A DNA stretch of 64,000 nucleotides from Capnocytophaga gingivalis ATCC 33624 (GCF_000174755.1 NZ_ACLQ01000035.1:1-64000), one strand, 5' to 3'; positions 1 through 9,769 are shown, counted from the stretch's first letter. Numbers and translations: made by a program. The notes: a model not told the origin generated them from the sequence alone.

Positions 1-20
1 CACTATTCATTTTTCATTCT

Positions 21-956
21 TCACTTAGAATGAGGTAAGAACACTTCCGCCAACATACAGCGAGCACTACCTCCTCCACAGATTTCTATAGTGGAAAGAT
101 CACTATAAAGAATCTGAGTATGTCGTTCTATAGCCTCGATTTGCTGAGGAGTAAGTGACTCGTAAGCTGTTTGGCTCATCACTAAGTAAGAATGTTCTTT
201 GCCTTTTACCTCAAGCATATTACCTGCGTAATAATCAACCTGTTCTCTACTAATGGTAATGATTTCCTTTTTATCTTCTTTTAAATGGTTCAATACATTT
301 TTGCGTTCCTTTTTATCCTCGATAGTATCGAGACAAACAATCGCAAAAGTCCTACCCAAGGCCATCATCACATTGGTATGATAAATAGGTTTTAGCTCCC
401 CATCGGTTTTCTGAAAAGCTCTAAATATGACAGGAGTATATTCAAAATCCTCACAGAATTCAATAAATAATTCCTCAGAGGCTCTGGGGGATAGGGCACA
501 ATAGGCCTTGCGGTGTATCCTATCCAAGACCATGGCGCCTGTTCCTTCCAAGAAAATACCTTCATCCTCAGCTTCTGTATAGTCAAATACATTTTCTATC
601 TCGAAGCCTGCCTCTTCGACTATATCGAGAATATCTTCTCGACGCTCTCTACGTCGGTTTTCAGCAAACATAGGATAGATGGCCACATCTCCATTGTTGT
701 GGAAGCTAATCCAATTATTAGGGAAGATAGAATCAGGCGTATCCTGCTCGTATATATCCTCCACTTGAATGACATGTACTCCCACTTCCTTCAGCTTTTG
801 AACTAACATATCGAACTCCTGTTGCGCTTTCCGGTTGATTTCTTCTTGGGTAATATTTATTCCCTTCTGGAAATAATTATTGACAATCGTCTCCTCATTC
901 GTCCTAAAACGAACAGGGCGTACCATCAATACAGTATCGGTAATTTGTTTTTTCAT
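21..956 (-). CDS. ctlX: Citrulline hydrolase of the amidinotransferase family (CtlX-like)
   Basis: A 311-residue protein of the amidinotransferase/arginine deiminase fold (five-bladed beta/alpha propeller). Members of this subgroup are named citrulline utilization hydrolase CtlX and convert citrulline to ornithine, ammonia and CO2 in the cytoplasm. I see the N-terminal substrate-loop signature FPNNWISFH near residue 80, the catalytic-type His in YHTNVMMAL near residue 193, and the C-terminal nucleophile Cys300 in GGGSARCMLAE. Length fits the family and there is no signal peptide. It is the last of three minus-strand genes, 85 bp after a deoxyhypusine-synthase-like gene, which suggests a joint role in arginine/ornithine/polyamine metabolism (inference). 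Related dimethylarginine hydrolases are the main alternative for the exact substrate. Confidence 0.85.
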   Translation of the reverse strand: MKKQITDTVLMVRPVRFRTNEETIVNNYFQKGINITQEEINRKAQQEFDMLVQKLKEVGVHVIQVEDIYEQDTPDSIFPNNWISFHNNGDVAIYPMFAENRRRERREDILDIVEEAGFEIENVFDYTEAEDEGIFLEGTGAMVLDRIHRKAYCALSPRASEELFIEFCEDFEYTPVIFRAFQKTDGELKPIYHTNVMMALGRTFAIVCLDTIEDKKERKNVLNHLKEDKKEIITISREQVDYYAGNMLEVKGKEHSYLVMSQTAYESLTPQQIEAIERHTQILYSDLSTIEICGGGSARCMLAEVFLPHSK

Positions 957-1002
957 CTCCTAACACATTATTAATGATTAATGTTCAATAATTAGTGATT
1001 AA

Positions 1003-1030
1003 CGAGCAATGATTCTATGTTCATTGCTCG
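1003..1030. repeat. Perfect 10-bp hairpin between two minus-strand genes
   Basis: CGAGCAATGA (1003-1012) and TCATTGCTCG (1021-1030) are exact inverse complements around an 8-nt loop. No T-run follows on either strand, so it is a poor intrinsic terminator. It could be an mRNA-processing or stability hairpin between the deoxyhypusine-synthase-like gene and ctlX. Confidence 0.5.
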
Positions 1031-1041
1031 CTGTTCACTGC

Positions 1042-2016
1042 TTACTGATTAAGTATATAAGCAAATATAAGAGGTGCAACAATAGTTGCGTCGGATTCTA
1101 CGATATATTTAGGAGTATCTATATCGAGTTTACCCCAAGTTATTTTCTCGTTAGGCACAGCTCCAGAGTAAGAACCATAGCTGGTAGTAGAGTCAGAAAT
1201 CTGGCAGAAATAAGACCAGAAAGGCACATCCTCCCATTCTAAGTCTTGATACATCATAGGTACGACACAGATAGGGAAATCTCCTGCGATTCCTCCTCCT
1301 ATCTGGAAAAAGCCCACACCCTTACCTGAAGAATTATTTCTATACCACTCAGTAAGGTATATCATATACTCAATACCAGTCTTGACAGTAGAAGCCTTTA
1401 AGTTGCCTTTGATGACATTAGCGGCAAAGATATTTCCTGTAGTGGAATCTTCCCAACCTGGGCATATAATAGGGATATTTTTCTCTGCTGCAGCAAGTAT
1501 CCAAGAGTTTTTTGGATCTATTTCATAGTATTGTTCCAATACTCCAGAGCGTACCACTTGGTAAAGAAATTCGTGAGGAAAATAGCGTTCGCCCTTTTCC
1601 TCAGCCTTGTGCCATACTTCTTCCAAATGTTTTTGAAGGCGGCGGAAAGCCTCTTCTTCTGGGATACAAGTATCAGTAACTCGATTGTAGTGACTATCCA
1701 AGAGCTCTCTTTCCTGCTCAGGAGTAAGGTCTCTGTAGTGAGGTACACGCTTGTAGTGAGAATGTGCCACAAGATTCATAACATCTTCCTCAAGGTTAGC
1801 CCCTGTACAAGAGATAATATCTATTTTGCCTTGGCGAATCATCTCCGCCAAAGAAATTCCAAGTTCTGCAGTACTCATAGCCCCAGCAAGTGCCACAAGC
1901 ATCTTACCACCTCCTTGTAGGTGGGCTTCATAACCCTTAGCAGCATCTACTAAAGCAGCTGCATTGAAGTGTAGAAAGTTCTTCTCAATGAATTGAGAAA
2001 TAGGTCCTTTATTCAT
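1042..2016 (-). CDS. Deoxyhypusine synthase-like protein
   Basis: A 324-residue cytoplasmic protein of the deoxyhypusine synthase family, which transfers an aminobutyl group from spermidine in an NAD-dependent reaction. The sequence shows the N-terminal helix followed by GKMLVALAGAMSTAELG, SCTGANLEEDVMN (the NAD-binding region) and GGGIAGDFPICVVPM. The lysine of EKITWGKLDID (about residue 296) aligns with the enzyme-intermediate lysine of the AVSWGKI motif in eukaryotic enzymes. Bacteria lack eIF5A, so the true acceptor is unlikely to be that protein. Bacterial relatives are thought to work in polyamine synthesis, for example homospermidine-type reactions. It lies 30 bp downstream of tamL and upstream of ctlX. 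Family confident, substrate unknown. Confidence 0.82.
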   Translation of the reverse strand: MNKGPISQFIEKNFLHFNAAALVDAAKGYEAHLQGGGKMLVALAGAMSTAELGISLAEMIRQGKIDIISCTGANLEEDVMNLVAHSHYKRVPHYRDLTPEQERELLDSHYNRVTDTCIPEEEAFRRLQKHLEEVWHKAEEKGERYFPHEFLYQVVRSGVLEQYYEIDPKNSWILAAAEKNIPIICPGWEDSTTGNIFAANVIKGNLKASTVKTGIEYMIYLTEWYRNNSSGKGVGFFQIGGGIAGDFPICVVPMMYQDLEWEDVPFWSYFCQISDSTTSYGSYSGAVPNEKITWGKLDIDTPKYIVESDATIVAPLIFAYILNQ

Positions 2017-2046
2017 TTTTTAAATATTTATTAAGTTATACATATT

Positions 2047-4620
2047 TTAGAAAGGATAATTTATCCCTATATTAAAAACAAAATTAGAAAGTTTCAGCTC
2101 ATTTGTCCAATGATGTGTCGCATATTTGGAAGGGTCATAGAGCTTCATTCCAAAATCACCACGGATAACAAAATAGTTCAAATCATAACGCAATCCAAAC
2201 CCTGTAGCCAGTGCTACATCTGCAATATCCGAGAAGCTATCGAGCTTATAATCTGTATTTTCTTCATCATCCATCAGGTGCCATACATTTCCAGCATCCA
2301 AGAACAAAGCCCCTTTGAGTGCATTGGCTATGGTAAATCGGTACTCGGCATTGGCAGTAAACTTGAAATTGGCTTCATTGAACTCCAAGGGAGAGCCCGA
2401 AGAACCTGGACCCAGAGAGTACGCTCGCCACCCTCTGTTGTCATTGGAACCTCCTGCAAAGTAGCTTCTGGAAAAAGGAATACTTTTCCCATTGCCATAG
2501 GGCATAGCAAAACCTATAAAGGTGCGAAAAGCAAATACCTCTCCTCCATTCTTCCTTATAGTCAGCGGGATGTGCTTGATATACTCAAGCTCCGCCTTGG
2601 CATATTGTGCATAGGTGACATCCAAGAACTTGCGCTGCCCTTGATCATCCTTAGGAAGCTTACGTACTATACTGAGCAATTGAGGGATATTACCTGCTGT
2701 CTCCACTTTTACTCGAAACTGCTCATAATCAGGCTCGTAATAGTTAAATGTATTGTTAGACATATAGGTAAAACTCGTAGCCATGATAAGATCATTCTTA
2801 GTCATTCGATAATATCTCTGGAAGATATTATACAAATCCTTAGTATCTTGTGGATAGCCCGCATAGCCTCCCTGTTTGGACGCCCAGATCACATAAGCAA
2901 TAGCCCCCTCTCGATCATTGAGATTGCCATCATTGTCCATCACAGCGGCGGGAGCATTGTGCTTTTTAGCCAAGTCATTCAGAGCGTTATACGAAGACCT
3001 GTACAATCGGAAATAGTTTTCAGGATTTTTGTTTCGGACAAATTCCACATCCAAGAGCTCCAATATATTGCGATTCTGTGTATTAGGACTCCAAGTATAG
3101 CGCAGCACTCCGCTTGTCTTCTGCTTATCCAACCCTATATTCTGCTGGGTACTGGTGGTAAACTGCAAGATTGTCTGTGGAGTTTTGGAATAAGGAATCA
3201 GGGATTCTATACTTCCGAAAAACCAAATACGTGGTATCGTAAGGCGCAATCCTCCTCCATATTCGAATATATTAAAGAAAGCTGACGTTCCATCCGGAAA
3301 TTGCTGTGCTCCCAGGGTTACACGAGGAGTTATCTCAAGGGTTTCCGCTCCTCGGAAAACATTCCTTGCGATCAGAGAGGTATTGAATCCTATTCCAAAT
3401 TCCTGTATAGAAGAGCGAGAAAGCTCCAAGTTGGTCTCTATAGAGAAGCGAGAAAGTGGCTCCAAGAATATATCGGCCTCCAGAGTTCTTTCCAAAGAAT
3501 CCTTCTTGGCATAACGATACTGTATATTAGGATACTTAAATGCCCTAAGGTTATTGATCTGTCGGTAAGCATTGTTGCGGTCTATATCGCGATAGAGTGT
3601 ATTGGGACGCAGCGCGATAGCATCATAGAGCGTCTGCTTACGATAGTGCAACTTATTGCGATAGTAGTAGGTAATCCCCTTGTACTCCACAGAATCATAG
3701 ATAGTAGTTTGCAGAGAGGAGTCATAATCTGTATAGAGATATACTTTTTTGATGAGGTGTTTCTTATAAGTTTTTTCAGTAGGAGGATCCGTAGAGCGAT
3801 CGGTATAATTGGCAATGGTGGTTGTTACATTGATCAACGAATCATTATTATAAGCTACAGTATCCCGCGCAATGGTAAAATCAATCGCACTTTGTTGGAA
3901 GTTATAGAACCCATTGTTACGCAAGAGGGTGGTGATACGAGAGCGTTCGTTGGTAAATTTCTCCAAGGAGTAATGGGTATGATTCTTAATCAGTCGTTCA
4001 CCTATATGCTTTTTGTAGAGTGTATCTATCTCAGGAGAGAGGATACGAGTATCCAGAGAATCAATATAGTATCGCATTCCCTTTTCTATAGAGTAGACTA
4101 CAGCTGCCTCTTTTTTCTTTTCCAAGGGGAGGATATCATGCTCCACCTTACTGTTATAGTACCCCACACTGTTATAATAAGCCTTGAGCACTTTGGTGGA
4201 TTTGTTCACCTGAGCGGTATCCAATATAGCTGGAGGCTGTCCCATTCGTTGCAAGAGCCTGTCTTTTCCAGAGACCAAGAAAGATTTTCCCAAGCGCTGA
4301 GTTTGCTTTTTAGAAAGGAATCCATCCAAGAATCGATGCCATCGGGGATGGCGCTCGAGCCATTTTTGATAATTTTCTTCTGACTGATCATCCGCTAAGT
4401 TATAGATCAAAAGCCCTATAGGAATCCCCAACAATCTGGAGTTCGGTTCCTGGCGCAAGTATCCATATACATGGCTGTTCTTAGGCGCTTTTCCGTCCAC
4501 ATTGATATCATTTTTGCGCAAGAGATACGCTCCTTCAGGTACCTTCTTAGTAGGACTACAACCTGAAAGAGAGAACAAACACAGTAATAATAAGGCTTTT
4601 ATAAAAAAATTACACTTCAT
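2047..4620 (-). CDS. tamL: TamL-type outer-membrane assembly lipoprotein (BamA/TamA superfamily)
   Basis: An 857-residue outer-membrane protein with a lipoprotein signal peptide (lipobox LSGC, Cys21) followed by POTRA-like N-terminal repeats and a C-terminal beta-barrel of the BamA/Omp85 superfamily. The last third has alternating amphipathic strands, a motif rich in SRSYFAGGSNDNRGWRAYSLG (the conserved barrel L6 type region) and a terminal Phe (GINYPF). Bacteroidota replace TamA by this lipidated form, which works with TamB in outer-membrane protein assembly. No tamB is in the window. The gene has its own good promoter (4644-4673) and a leader of only about 20 nt. It is probably first in the minus-strand unit with the deoxyhypusine-synthase-like gene and ctlX. 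Confidence 0.85.
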   Translation of the reverse strand: MKCNFFIKALLLLCLFSLSGCSPTKKVPEGAYLLRKNDINVDGKAPKNSHVYGYLRQEPNSRLLGIPIGLLIYNLADDQSEENYQKWLERHPRWHRFLDGFLSKKQTQRLGKSFLVSGKDRLLQRMGQPPAILDTAQVNKSTKVLKAYYNSVGYYNSKVEHDILPLEKKKEAAVVYSIEKGMRYYIDSLDTRILSPEIDTLYKKHIGERLIKNHTHYSLEKFTNERSRITTLLRNNGFYNFQQSAIDFTIARDTVAYNNDSLINVTTTIANYTDRSTDPPTEKTYKKHLIKKVYLYTDYDSSLQTTIYDSVEYKGITYYYRNKLHYRKQTLYDAIALRPNTLYRDIDRNNAYRQINNLRAFKYPNIQYRYAKKDSLERTLEADIFLEPLSRFSIETNLELSRSSIQEFGIGFNTSLIARNVFRGAETLEITPRVTLGAQQFPDGTSAFFNIFEYGGGLRLTIPRIWFFGSIESLIPYSKTPQTILQFTTSTQQNIGLDKQKTSGVLRYTWSPNTQNRNILELLDVEFVRNKNPENYFRLYRSSYNALNDLAKKHNAPAAVMDNDGNLNDREGAIAYVIWASKQGGYAGYPQDTKDLYNIFQRYYRMTKNDLIMATSFTYMSNNTFNYYEPDYEQFRVKVETAGNIPQLLSIVRKLPKDDQGQRKFLDVTYAQYAKAELEYIKHIPLTIRKNGGEVFAFRTFIGFAMPYGNGKSIPFSRSYFAGGSNDNRGWRAYSLGPGSSGSPLEFNEANFKFTANAEYRFTIANALKGALFLDAGNVWHLMDDEENTDYKLDSFSDIADVALATGFGLRYDLNYFVIRGDFGMKLYDPSKYATHHWTNELKLSNFVFNIGINYPF

Positions 4621-4643
4621 CCAGCAACTTAAAAAATTCGGCT

Positions 4644-4673
4644 CAAAATTACAAATTTTATATGGTATATCAA
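4644..4673 (-). promoter_or_regulatory. Promoter of tamL (Bacteroidota type)
   Basis: On the minus strand a TTG (4673-4671) is followed after 19 bp by TAATTTTG (4651-4644), matching TTG-N19-TAnnTTTG. Predicted transcription starts about 20 nt before the tamL ATG. Confidence 0.7.
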
Positions 4674-4833
4674 TAATAAAAAAGCGTTAATTCTCTATTT
4701 TAAAGTAAGAAAGATAATTTTACTTTCTCATTTTCTAAGATGAGTACAATAGTTCTCTCTATCACAGCCATTATTACTTGCTTTTTTTTAAATTATGTTG
4801 TATTTTGTGCAATAAAATTAAACATTAATTTAT

Positions 4834-5376
4834 ATGGAAACAGAAGAAATTCTATTGGACTACATTCATCGTTGGTTTATGATATATAGACCTGAACTAG
4901 ATTTGAGAAAGAACGAAGCTGAAAGAATTTTCAACGAAATTCAGCAGGAACTTAATTTAGATGAAGTAGATAAACAATTTACTCAAGAAATTGATGGAAA
5001 AGTTTATTCTATAGAAGGAGCAAGAGAAGCTAAATACTCTATGATTAGGGAATATCTTGATGAAGTGTATTTTAGTCCTACCAATCAAGTATGTATGGAA
5101 GTGGCTGAAGAAAGAGAATTTTATCATGCCACAGAATATATGAAAGATTTAGGTTTTCTATACTATGAGGAAATGGAAATGTTTATAGAGGTAGTTAAAA
5201 AATCTGAGTGGTATAAAGAATATGAAGATACCAAAGAACTTCTAACTAATGAGGAATTTAGAAATAAAATAAGACAACTTTTCAGAGATAGGAAATGGAA
5301 TAATTTTCTACCAGTACGAGAAGAAGAACCTTTCGACCCGACTATAATAAGTGCCTATCCTCCAAGAAAGGATTGA
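4834..5376 (+). CDS. Hypothetical acidic protein
   Basis: I do not recognise this 180-residue protein. It has no signal peptide or membrane segment, is strongly acidic and helix-prone (many E, D, K and aromatic residues) and ends in a short proline-containing tail. It stands alone between tamL (divergent) and the CobN/HmuS-like gene (convergent). The ATG at 4834 follows an AT-rich stretch. A bidirectional hairpin terminator lies about 40 bp after its stop. The base composition is lower in GC than its neighbours, which would fit an acquired small cytoplasmic protein such as an immunity-type or effector-associated protein, but nothing specific supports that. Confidence 0.7.
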   Translation: METEEILLDYIHRWFMIYRPELDLRKNEAERIFNEIQQELNLDEVDKQFTQEIDGKVYSIEGAREAKYSMIREYLDEVYFSPTNQVCMEVAEEREFYHATEYMKDLGFLYYEEMEMFIEVVKKSEWYKEYEDTKELLTNEEFRNKIRQLFRDRKWNNFLPVREEEPFDPTIISAYPPRKD

Positions 5377-5417
5377 GACACCTCATTTTCATTATAACAA
5401 TCTTTCTGCTGAAAAAC

Positions 5418-5468
5418 AATTCCCTGTAGGTAAGGGCATAGTGTCTTTACCTACAGGGAATTAAAAAA
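5418..5468. terminator. Bidirectional intrinsic terminator between convergent genes
   Basis: A perfect 16-bp stem (5418-5433 with 5447-5462), extendable by two pairs, is followed by an A/T-rich tract on both sides. It sits between the plus-strand hypothetical gene and the minus-strand CobN/HmuS-like gene and can serve both. Confidence 0.85.
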
Positions 5469-5483
5469 TACTGATATTTTCTT

Positions 5484-8400
5484 TTACTTTCTTCTTTTCT
5501 TAACAAAAATCACCAAAGCAATAAGTGCTACTAAGGCAGCAAGTCCTACCCAAAGGATATTGAGAGAGACTTTCTTTTTCTCTTGAGCAGTAGAGGTTTC
5601 TTCCTTTTTCAGAAGCTTACCATCCTTACTATCCTGCAGCTGAGTGGAGGACTCTTTCGCCTGCTTGAGCTGCTTTTGGTAAGCCTCTGCGTTGGCTTGA
5701 GGTGCTTTTTGTGAGATATAGGCTTGGAGCTTCTTATTCTCTGAAGAAAACTCTGATGAGGTTACCCCAAACTCTTTCACCAAATCCGTATGCAGGGTAG
5801 CGAGTTTGCTTATTTGTGCCTGAGAGGCCTTCCACATTCCCTTACGAGTAGCCTCAAGCATCACTGCGGTGACTTCCTCCAAGGCAGTAGCATTCTCTCG
5901 ACGAATAAAGTCGGTTACCCCCAATTGCTGCTTGTCCTCTATATAAGTAAGATACACTTCCTCCCATAGAGCATCATCGATCAGTTCTGGGCGAGTGGCT
6001 TCCCAGCCATGCATATTGGTTACAATTTCCTGTATTTGCCCTGCAGCTGCAGCTTTTCCCTTCATCATCTCCTTAATGTATTTGGGGTTTAGAATTGTTG
6101 AGCGTGCTTCCACCCCTATAGCTTCCTTGAGCTCTTGCATATGCATATTCTTATGATTGCGGTAATCTGCCAAGTAGGCATCAGGATCCTTGCCTGTCAC
6201 CTCCTTGATAGCGGCATTCATTCCTCCCATGAACTCATACACGTGGTCAAGGCTCAGAGCTCCCCAAGTATTGTTCTGTCGGGGCTGGATGAGTACATCC
6301 GCATTCTTGATAGCTGCACGGAACATTCCTTCTTGAAACTGGCTCCAATTGTCTTTGCTACCATAGAAAGCGCCCATGTTATGCATATACACCTGAGCGA
6401 TATCCTTTTGGGTTTCCCATTTATCTCCAGCATTGATCAGTTCCTTAATTCCTGTGTCGTACCTACCTTGCAAGCCTCCAAAAATACGCTGAGTGGCCAT
6501 CTGTCGGGCTTGTTTTGGCGGTACTCCTGCTGCTACCAATTCTTTTTCTATATCCACACTACCAGCACTTACTTCATTAGTATAAGTCTCCTCAGGTAAG
6601 GCGCTGACCATTTCTATCGCCTTGGTAATAAGGAACAAGCGAGAAGCAGCCAAGTCACGGAACTGACCAGAGGTCTGTATCACCACATCGATACGAGGTC
6701 TACCCAACTCATCCGAAGGAATCAGGCGGATATCGCCTACCCTGCCAAAAGTATCCCATACTGGTTCTACTCCCAGCATATACAGTGCCTGTGCTATAGA
6801 AACTCCTTCTGTTTCGACAAATTCCGAACTCCAGAAAGTATAGGCCACCTTCTTAGGAAAATCCCCATGCTTATCCTTGTATTCCTTTAGGACATTCTGT
6901 GCCAAAGTCACTCCTCTGTCCCAAGCCAACTTGGAAGGAGTCGCCTCGGCATTGACTGCATACAGGTTGTGCCCTGTAGGAACTCCCTTAGGATTGGCTA
7001 CGGCATCCCCCCCTGAAGAAGGAGGTGTATAGCCGCCCTTAAGAGCGTTAAAGAAAGCTTTTTCCTCTGCCTGAGGACTATTTTGCAACCCCTCACGATA
7101 GGTAGCCACACTTAGGATTGACTTCTCGATATCCACAATAGCTTGTGCTCTATTGAGCTTGGCTTTCTTAGCGGCTATCTCTGCCAGTTCCTCCGGAGTC
7201 AGGGGTTTGCTTTCCACCTTATTAGCCGGTGCTTTTTTGGTTTTTGTTGGCTTGCCTACGGCATCTGGTTTTTTCCCTTGTCCCTGAGAAGAAGGTGTTG
7301 CTTTTTTCTCCATCTGTTTTTTCAAGAAATAAGGCATCCCACTTTCTGCTTCTTTAGCCAAAAGTTCCTTGGCTTTTTCCAGATCTTTAGGGACAATATG
7401 TGCATAGTTACAAATAAGCTCCGTCGTGACAGGCTTTCCTGAGAGAATCTGTCTGACCAAAGCTTTTGCTGGATTTAGGTATTTCTCAGAGAAGAAAACC
7501 TTTCTTTTAAGCTCTTTCTCAGTCACCTTCCCTTCGAGCTTATCCAGAGCAGCTATACTATAAGCGATGGGATCTGCGGACATCGCCATCACAGTGGAGA
7601 GAATCTTATCAGGAGCATAAGGTATTCCCATGGTGTAGAGCTCCCCATTGATTTTCTCTGTAGCTATCTCTTCGGCAAAGTTGGACAAACGGTCTATCTC
7701 CTCCTCGGTAAATGGTTTGGAAAGAATACTATCCAAACGCAAATCGCGATGTAAGCCCATACCTACGGCTAACTTTTTGATATGCAGAGAAATCGTATTT
7801 TTATCTGCTTCTTGTTTGGATTTCTGATAAGCAAGAATCGCATTCTCTAATTCATTGAAAGTGTTGCGCATGTCACTTTCGGTAAAAGCAGGTGTCAGAT
7901 AAGAGACTAAGGAGCCATACGAACGGCGCTTAGCAGTCATAGCCTCCCCTATATTTCCGATAGTATAATAGTAAAAGTGCGGTACTGTGCCTACCAGAAT
8001 ATCCCCCCAATCGTAATCCGAGAGTGTCACCTGCTTATTAGGCGTAAATTCCAAAGAGCCATGAGTACCAAAGTGGATCAATGCATCCGCCTTTAAGCCA
8101 TGTTGTATCCACAGATATGCCCCTATATAAGCATAAGGAGGAATCTCCTTTACTCCATGCTGCACCTTGAAATCATCCTCAGTACTGATGGCTGCAGGAG
8201 GTTGTGGCAGTATGGTTACATTACCAAAAGTAAGCTGAGCTACCGCCAAGTACTCTTTTCCTCCTTTCTCTGTGGAGAGATAGGTGCCAGGAACTGCTCC
8301 ATTGCGAGTGATTACCTCCTTATAGAGCGAGGTAGGCAAGGCTTGTTTGAGCCAACTATCCAATTCGGCAGCCTCTACCAAAGCTGGATTTCCCTGAGAG

Positions 8401-9695
8401 AGAAAGCGCTCTATCTCCCCTTTAGCTCCTGCCCTATAAGTATTGGCATGATTGACCAATAACGTATTGAACTCCGCGACTGTAGCAGGGAGACCTTCTA
8501 CCCGATACCCCTCCTTTTTGAGCTCTTGTAGAAAATGGTAGAGCGACTCGACCACCTCCAAGCCTTGTGCTACAGGAGGGTTAAGCCCTACCCCTTTGAA
8601 ATATACAATAGCCAATTTCTTATCTTGATTGGCCTGCTTTTTCAGTTGGGTAAAATTGTGTATAATCTTGGCAAACTTAGCTGCACGGTTCTTGATGGCA
8701 TCAAGGTAATAATAGCCATCCTTATTCTTCTGCTGAGCAATGACCACATAAGGATAAAGTGCTCCATCCAACTCAGGCATTACCACTGTTTGTCCTAAGA
8801 AGCCTCCAGCCATTCCCATAGGATCTTTTTCCCAATCTTCCTGCAAACTCAGTACAGAGAGCCCCGTAAAGAAAGGAATATTCTTTTGTTTTATCCAATT
8901 GATAAATGTCTCTGGAGCTCCCATCATCATCTGTCCATGAGGAAAATAAACAATGGCATCAGGATTAATCTCTTCCAAAAACTCAATACGCTTGGACTGA
9001 GCCGTAAAAGGATATACATTCATACCCTCCTGCTCTAAGGCAGAAATCACCCCATTGAGATGTTCCTTATTTCCACCGAAAGGCTCATGTAGTCCTGCTA
9101 CGATTGCTATACGAGGGGCACCTTCCTTATAAAAATTATGCTCTCTAATATATTTTTCATAAGCCTGTCGTGAATCAAAAGAAAGGTCATCATCCAAGTG
9201 AAAATATACATTCTCCTTGCGCTCAATAGCTGGAGCTGGTTCTTGGGCAAACCATTTCTTATCAATATACTTACGTACATAACGAGCCAAGTTCTGGTAG
9301 TTATCCCTATTGGCACTCTCCAAATACTCCGATATACGTTGGCTATCGGTTGCCCCTAAGCTATTGATATCATTGTCAGGATTGGTCACAGCAAAACTGT
9401 GGAAAGGCACCCTCTGAGAGATTTCTTGCAGAAGTTCCCGCTGTTCTTGGGTTATTTTCATTCCCATCCCCCAAATAAGTACAAAGTCATACCCTCTAAG
9501 CCGGTCAAGCTCTTCCAAAGGTACCTCATCGAAGCGGATAAACCTATCCTTGTTGGACAAAATCACATTGGACGATTGATAGCTCAGGAAGTTCACCAAG
9601 GCGATTCGTGTAGGCGCCACATACTTGCGCCAGAGAAAATACCCCCCTCCACAGAGGAACAATGCCAGAAACAGCCATACTATTTTTTTTCTCAT
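5484..9695 (-). CDS. cobN: Membrane-anchored CobN/HmuS-like tetrapyrrole chelatase large subunit
   Basis: A 1403-residue protein of the CobN/ChlH chelatase large-subunit family. An N-terminal hydrophobic segment (about residues 4-22) and a C-terminal transmembrane helix (about 1378-1398) ending in KKRRK predict an envelope protein anchored at both ends, with the bulk outside the cytoplasm. The family signature HFGTHGSLEFTPNK lies near residue 541, followed by the conserved YTIGNIGEAMTAKRRSYG region. A Lys/Pro/Gln-rich insert lies near 790-850. Soluble CobN partners CobS/CobT, but none is encoded here. Membrane-anchored Bacteroidota versions include HmuS of haem-uptake operons, reported to remove iron from haem. 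No hmuY, hmuR or TonB-dependent receptor is nearby, so the substrate is inferred. Family sure; cobaltochelatase versus haem dechelatase is open, the latter more likely from topology. Confidence 0.85.
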   Translation of the reverse strand: MRKKIVWLFLALFLCGGGYFLWRKYVAPTRIALVNFLSYQSSNVILSNKDRFIRFDEVPLEELDRLRGYDFVLIWGMGMKITQEQRELLQEISQRVPFHSFAVTNPDNDINSLGATDSQRISEYLESANRDNYQNLARYVRKYIDKKWFAQEPAPAIERKENVYFHLDDDLSFDSRQAYEKYIREHNFYKEGAPRIAIVAGLHEPFGGNKEHLNGVISALEQEGMNVYPFTAQSKRIEFLEEINPDAIVYFPHGQMMMGAPETFINWIKQKNIPFFTGLSVLSLQEDWEKDPMGMAGGFLGQTVVMPELDGALYPYVVIAQQKNKDGYYYLDAIKNRAAKFAKIIHNFTQLKKQANQDKKLAIVYFKGVGLNPPVAQGLEVVESLYHFLQELKKEGYRVEGLPATVAEFNTLLVNHANTYRAGAKGEIERFLSQGNPALVEAAELDSWLKQALPTSLYKEVITRNGAVPGTYLSTEKGGKEYLAVAQLTFGNVTILPQPPAAISTEDDFKVQHGVKEIPPYAYIGAYLWIQHGLKADALIHFGTHGSLEFTPNKQVTLSDYDWGDILVGTVPHFYYYTIGNIGEAMTAKRRSYGSLVSYLTPAFTESDMRNTFNELENAILAYQKSKQEADKNTISLHIKKLAVGMGLHRDLRLDSILSKPFTEEEIDRLSNFAEEIATEKINGELYTMGIPYAPDKILSTVMAMSADPIAYSIAALDKLEGKVTEKELKRKVFFSEKYLNPAKALVRQILSGKPVTTELICNYAHIVPKDLEKAKELLAKEAESGMPYFLKKQMEKKATPSSQGQGKKPDAVGKPTKTKKAPANKVESKPLTPEELAEIAAKKAKLNRAQAIVDIEKSILSVATYREGLQNSPQAEEKAFFNALKGGYTPPSSGGDAVANPKGVPTGHNLYAVNAEATPSKLAWDRGVTLAQNVLKEYKDKHGDFPKKVAYTFWSSEFVETEGVSIAQALYMLGVEPVWDTFGRVGDIRLIPSDELGRPRIDVVIQTSGQFRDLAASRLFLITKAIEMVSALPEETYTNEVSAGSVDIEKELVAAGVPPKQARQMATQRIFGGLQGRYDTGIKELINAGDKWETQKDIAQVYMHNMGAFYGSKDNWSQFQEGMFRAAIKNADVLIQPRQNNTWGALSLDHVYEFMGGMNAAIKEVTGKDPDAYLADYRNHKNMHMQELKEAIGVEARSTILNPKYIKEMMKGKAAAAGQIQEIVTNMHGWEATRPELIDDALWEEVYLTYIEDKQQLGVTDFIRRENATALEEVTAVMLEATRKGMWKASQAQISKLATLHTDLVKEFGVTSSEFSSENKKLQAYISQKAPQANAEAYQKQLKQAKESSTQLQDSKDGKLLKKEETSTAQEKKKVSLNILWVGLAALVALIALVIFVKKRRK

Positions 9696-9761
9696 AGCAT
9701 ACGTAATTTACTCTTTTTTGTTATTGATATTTAGATTTATTTTATATAATTTGCAATAGCG

Positions 9762-9769
9762 CAAAAATA
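9762..9769 (-). promoter_or_regulatory. Possible -7 box upstream of the CobN/HmuS-like gene
   Basis: The minus strand reads TATTTTTG (9769-9762), fitting TAnnTTTG, about 65 nt before the start codon. I could not find a well-spaced TTG upstream, so this is a weak call. Confidence 0.35.

Noticed and set aside
2110-4383. Two long open frames on the plus strand opposite tamL (391 and 360 codons)
   Set aside because: They are antisense to a well-supported tamL gene, lack recognisable domains, and are low-complexity in composition as expected of an anti-frame.
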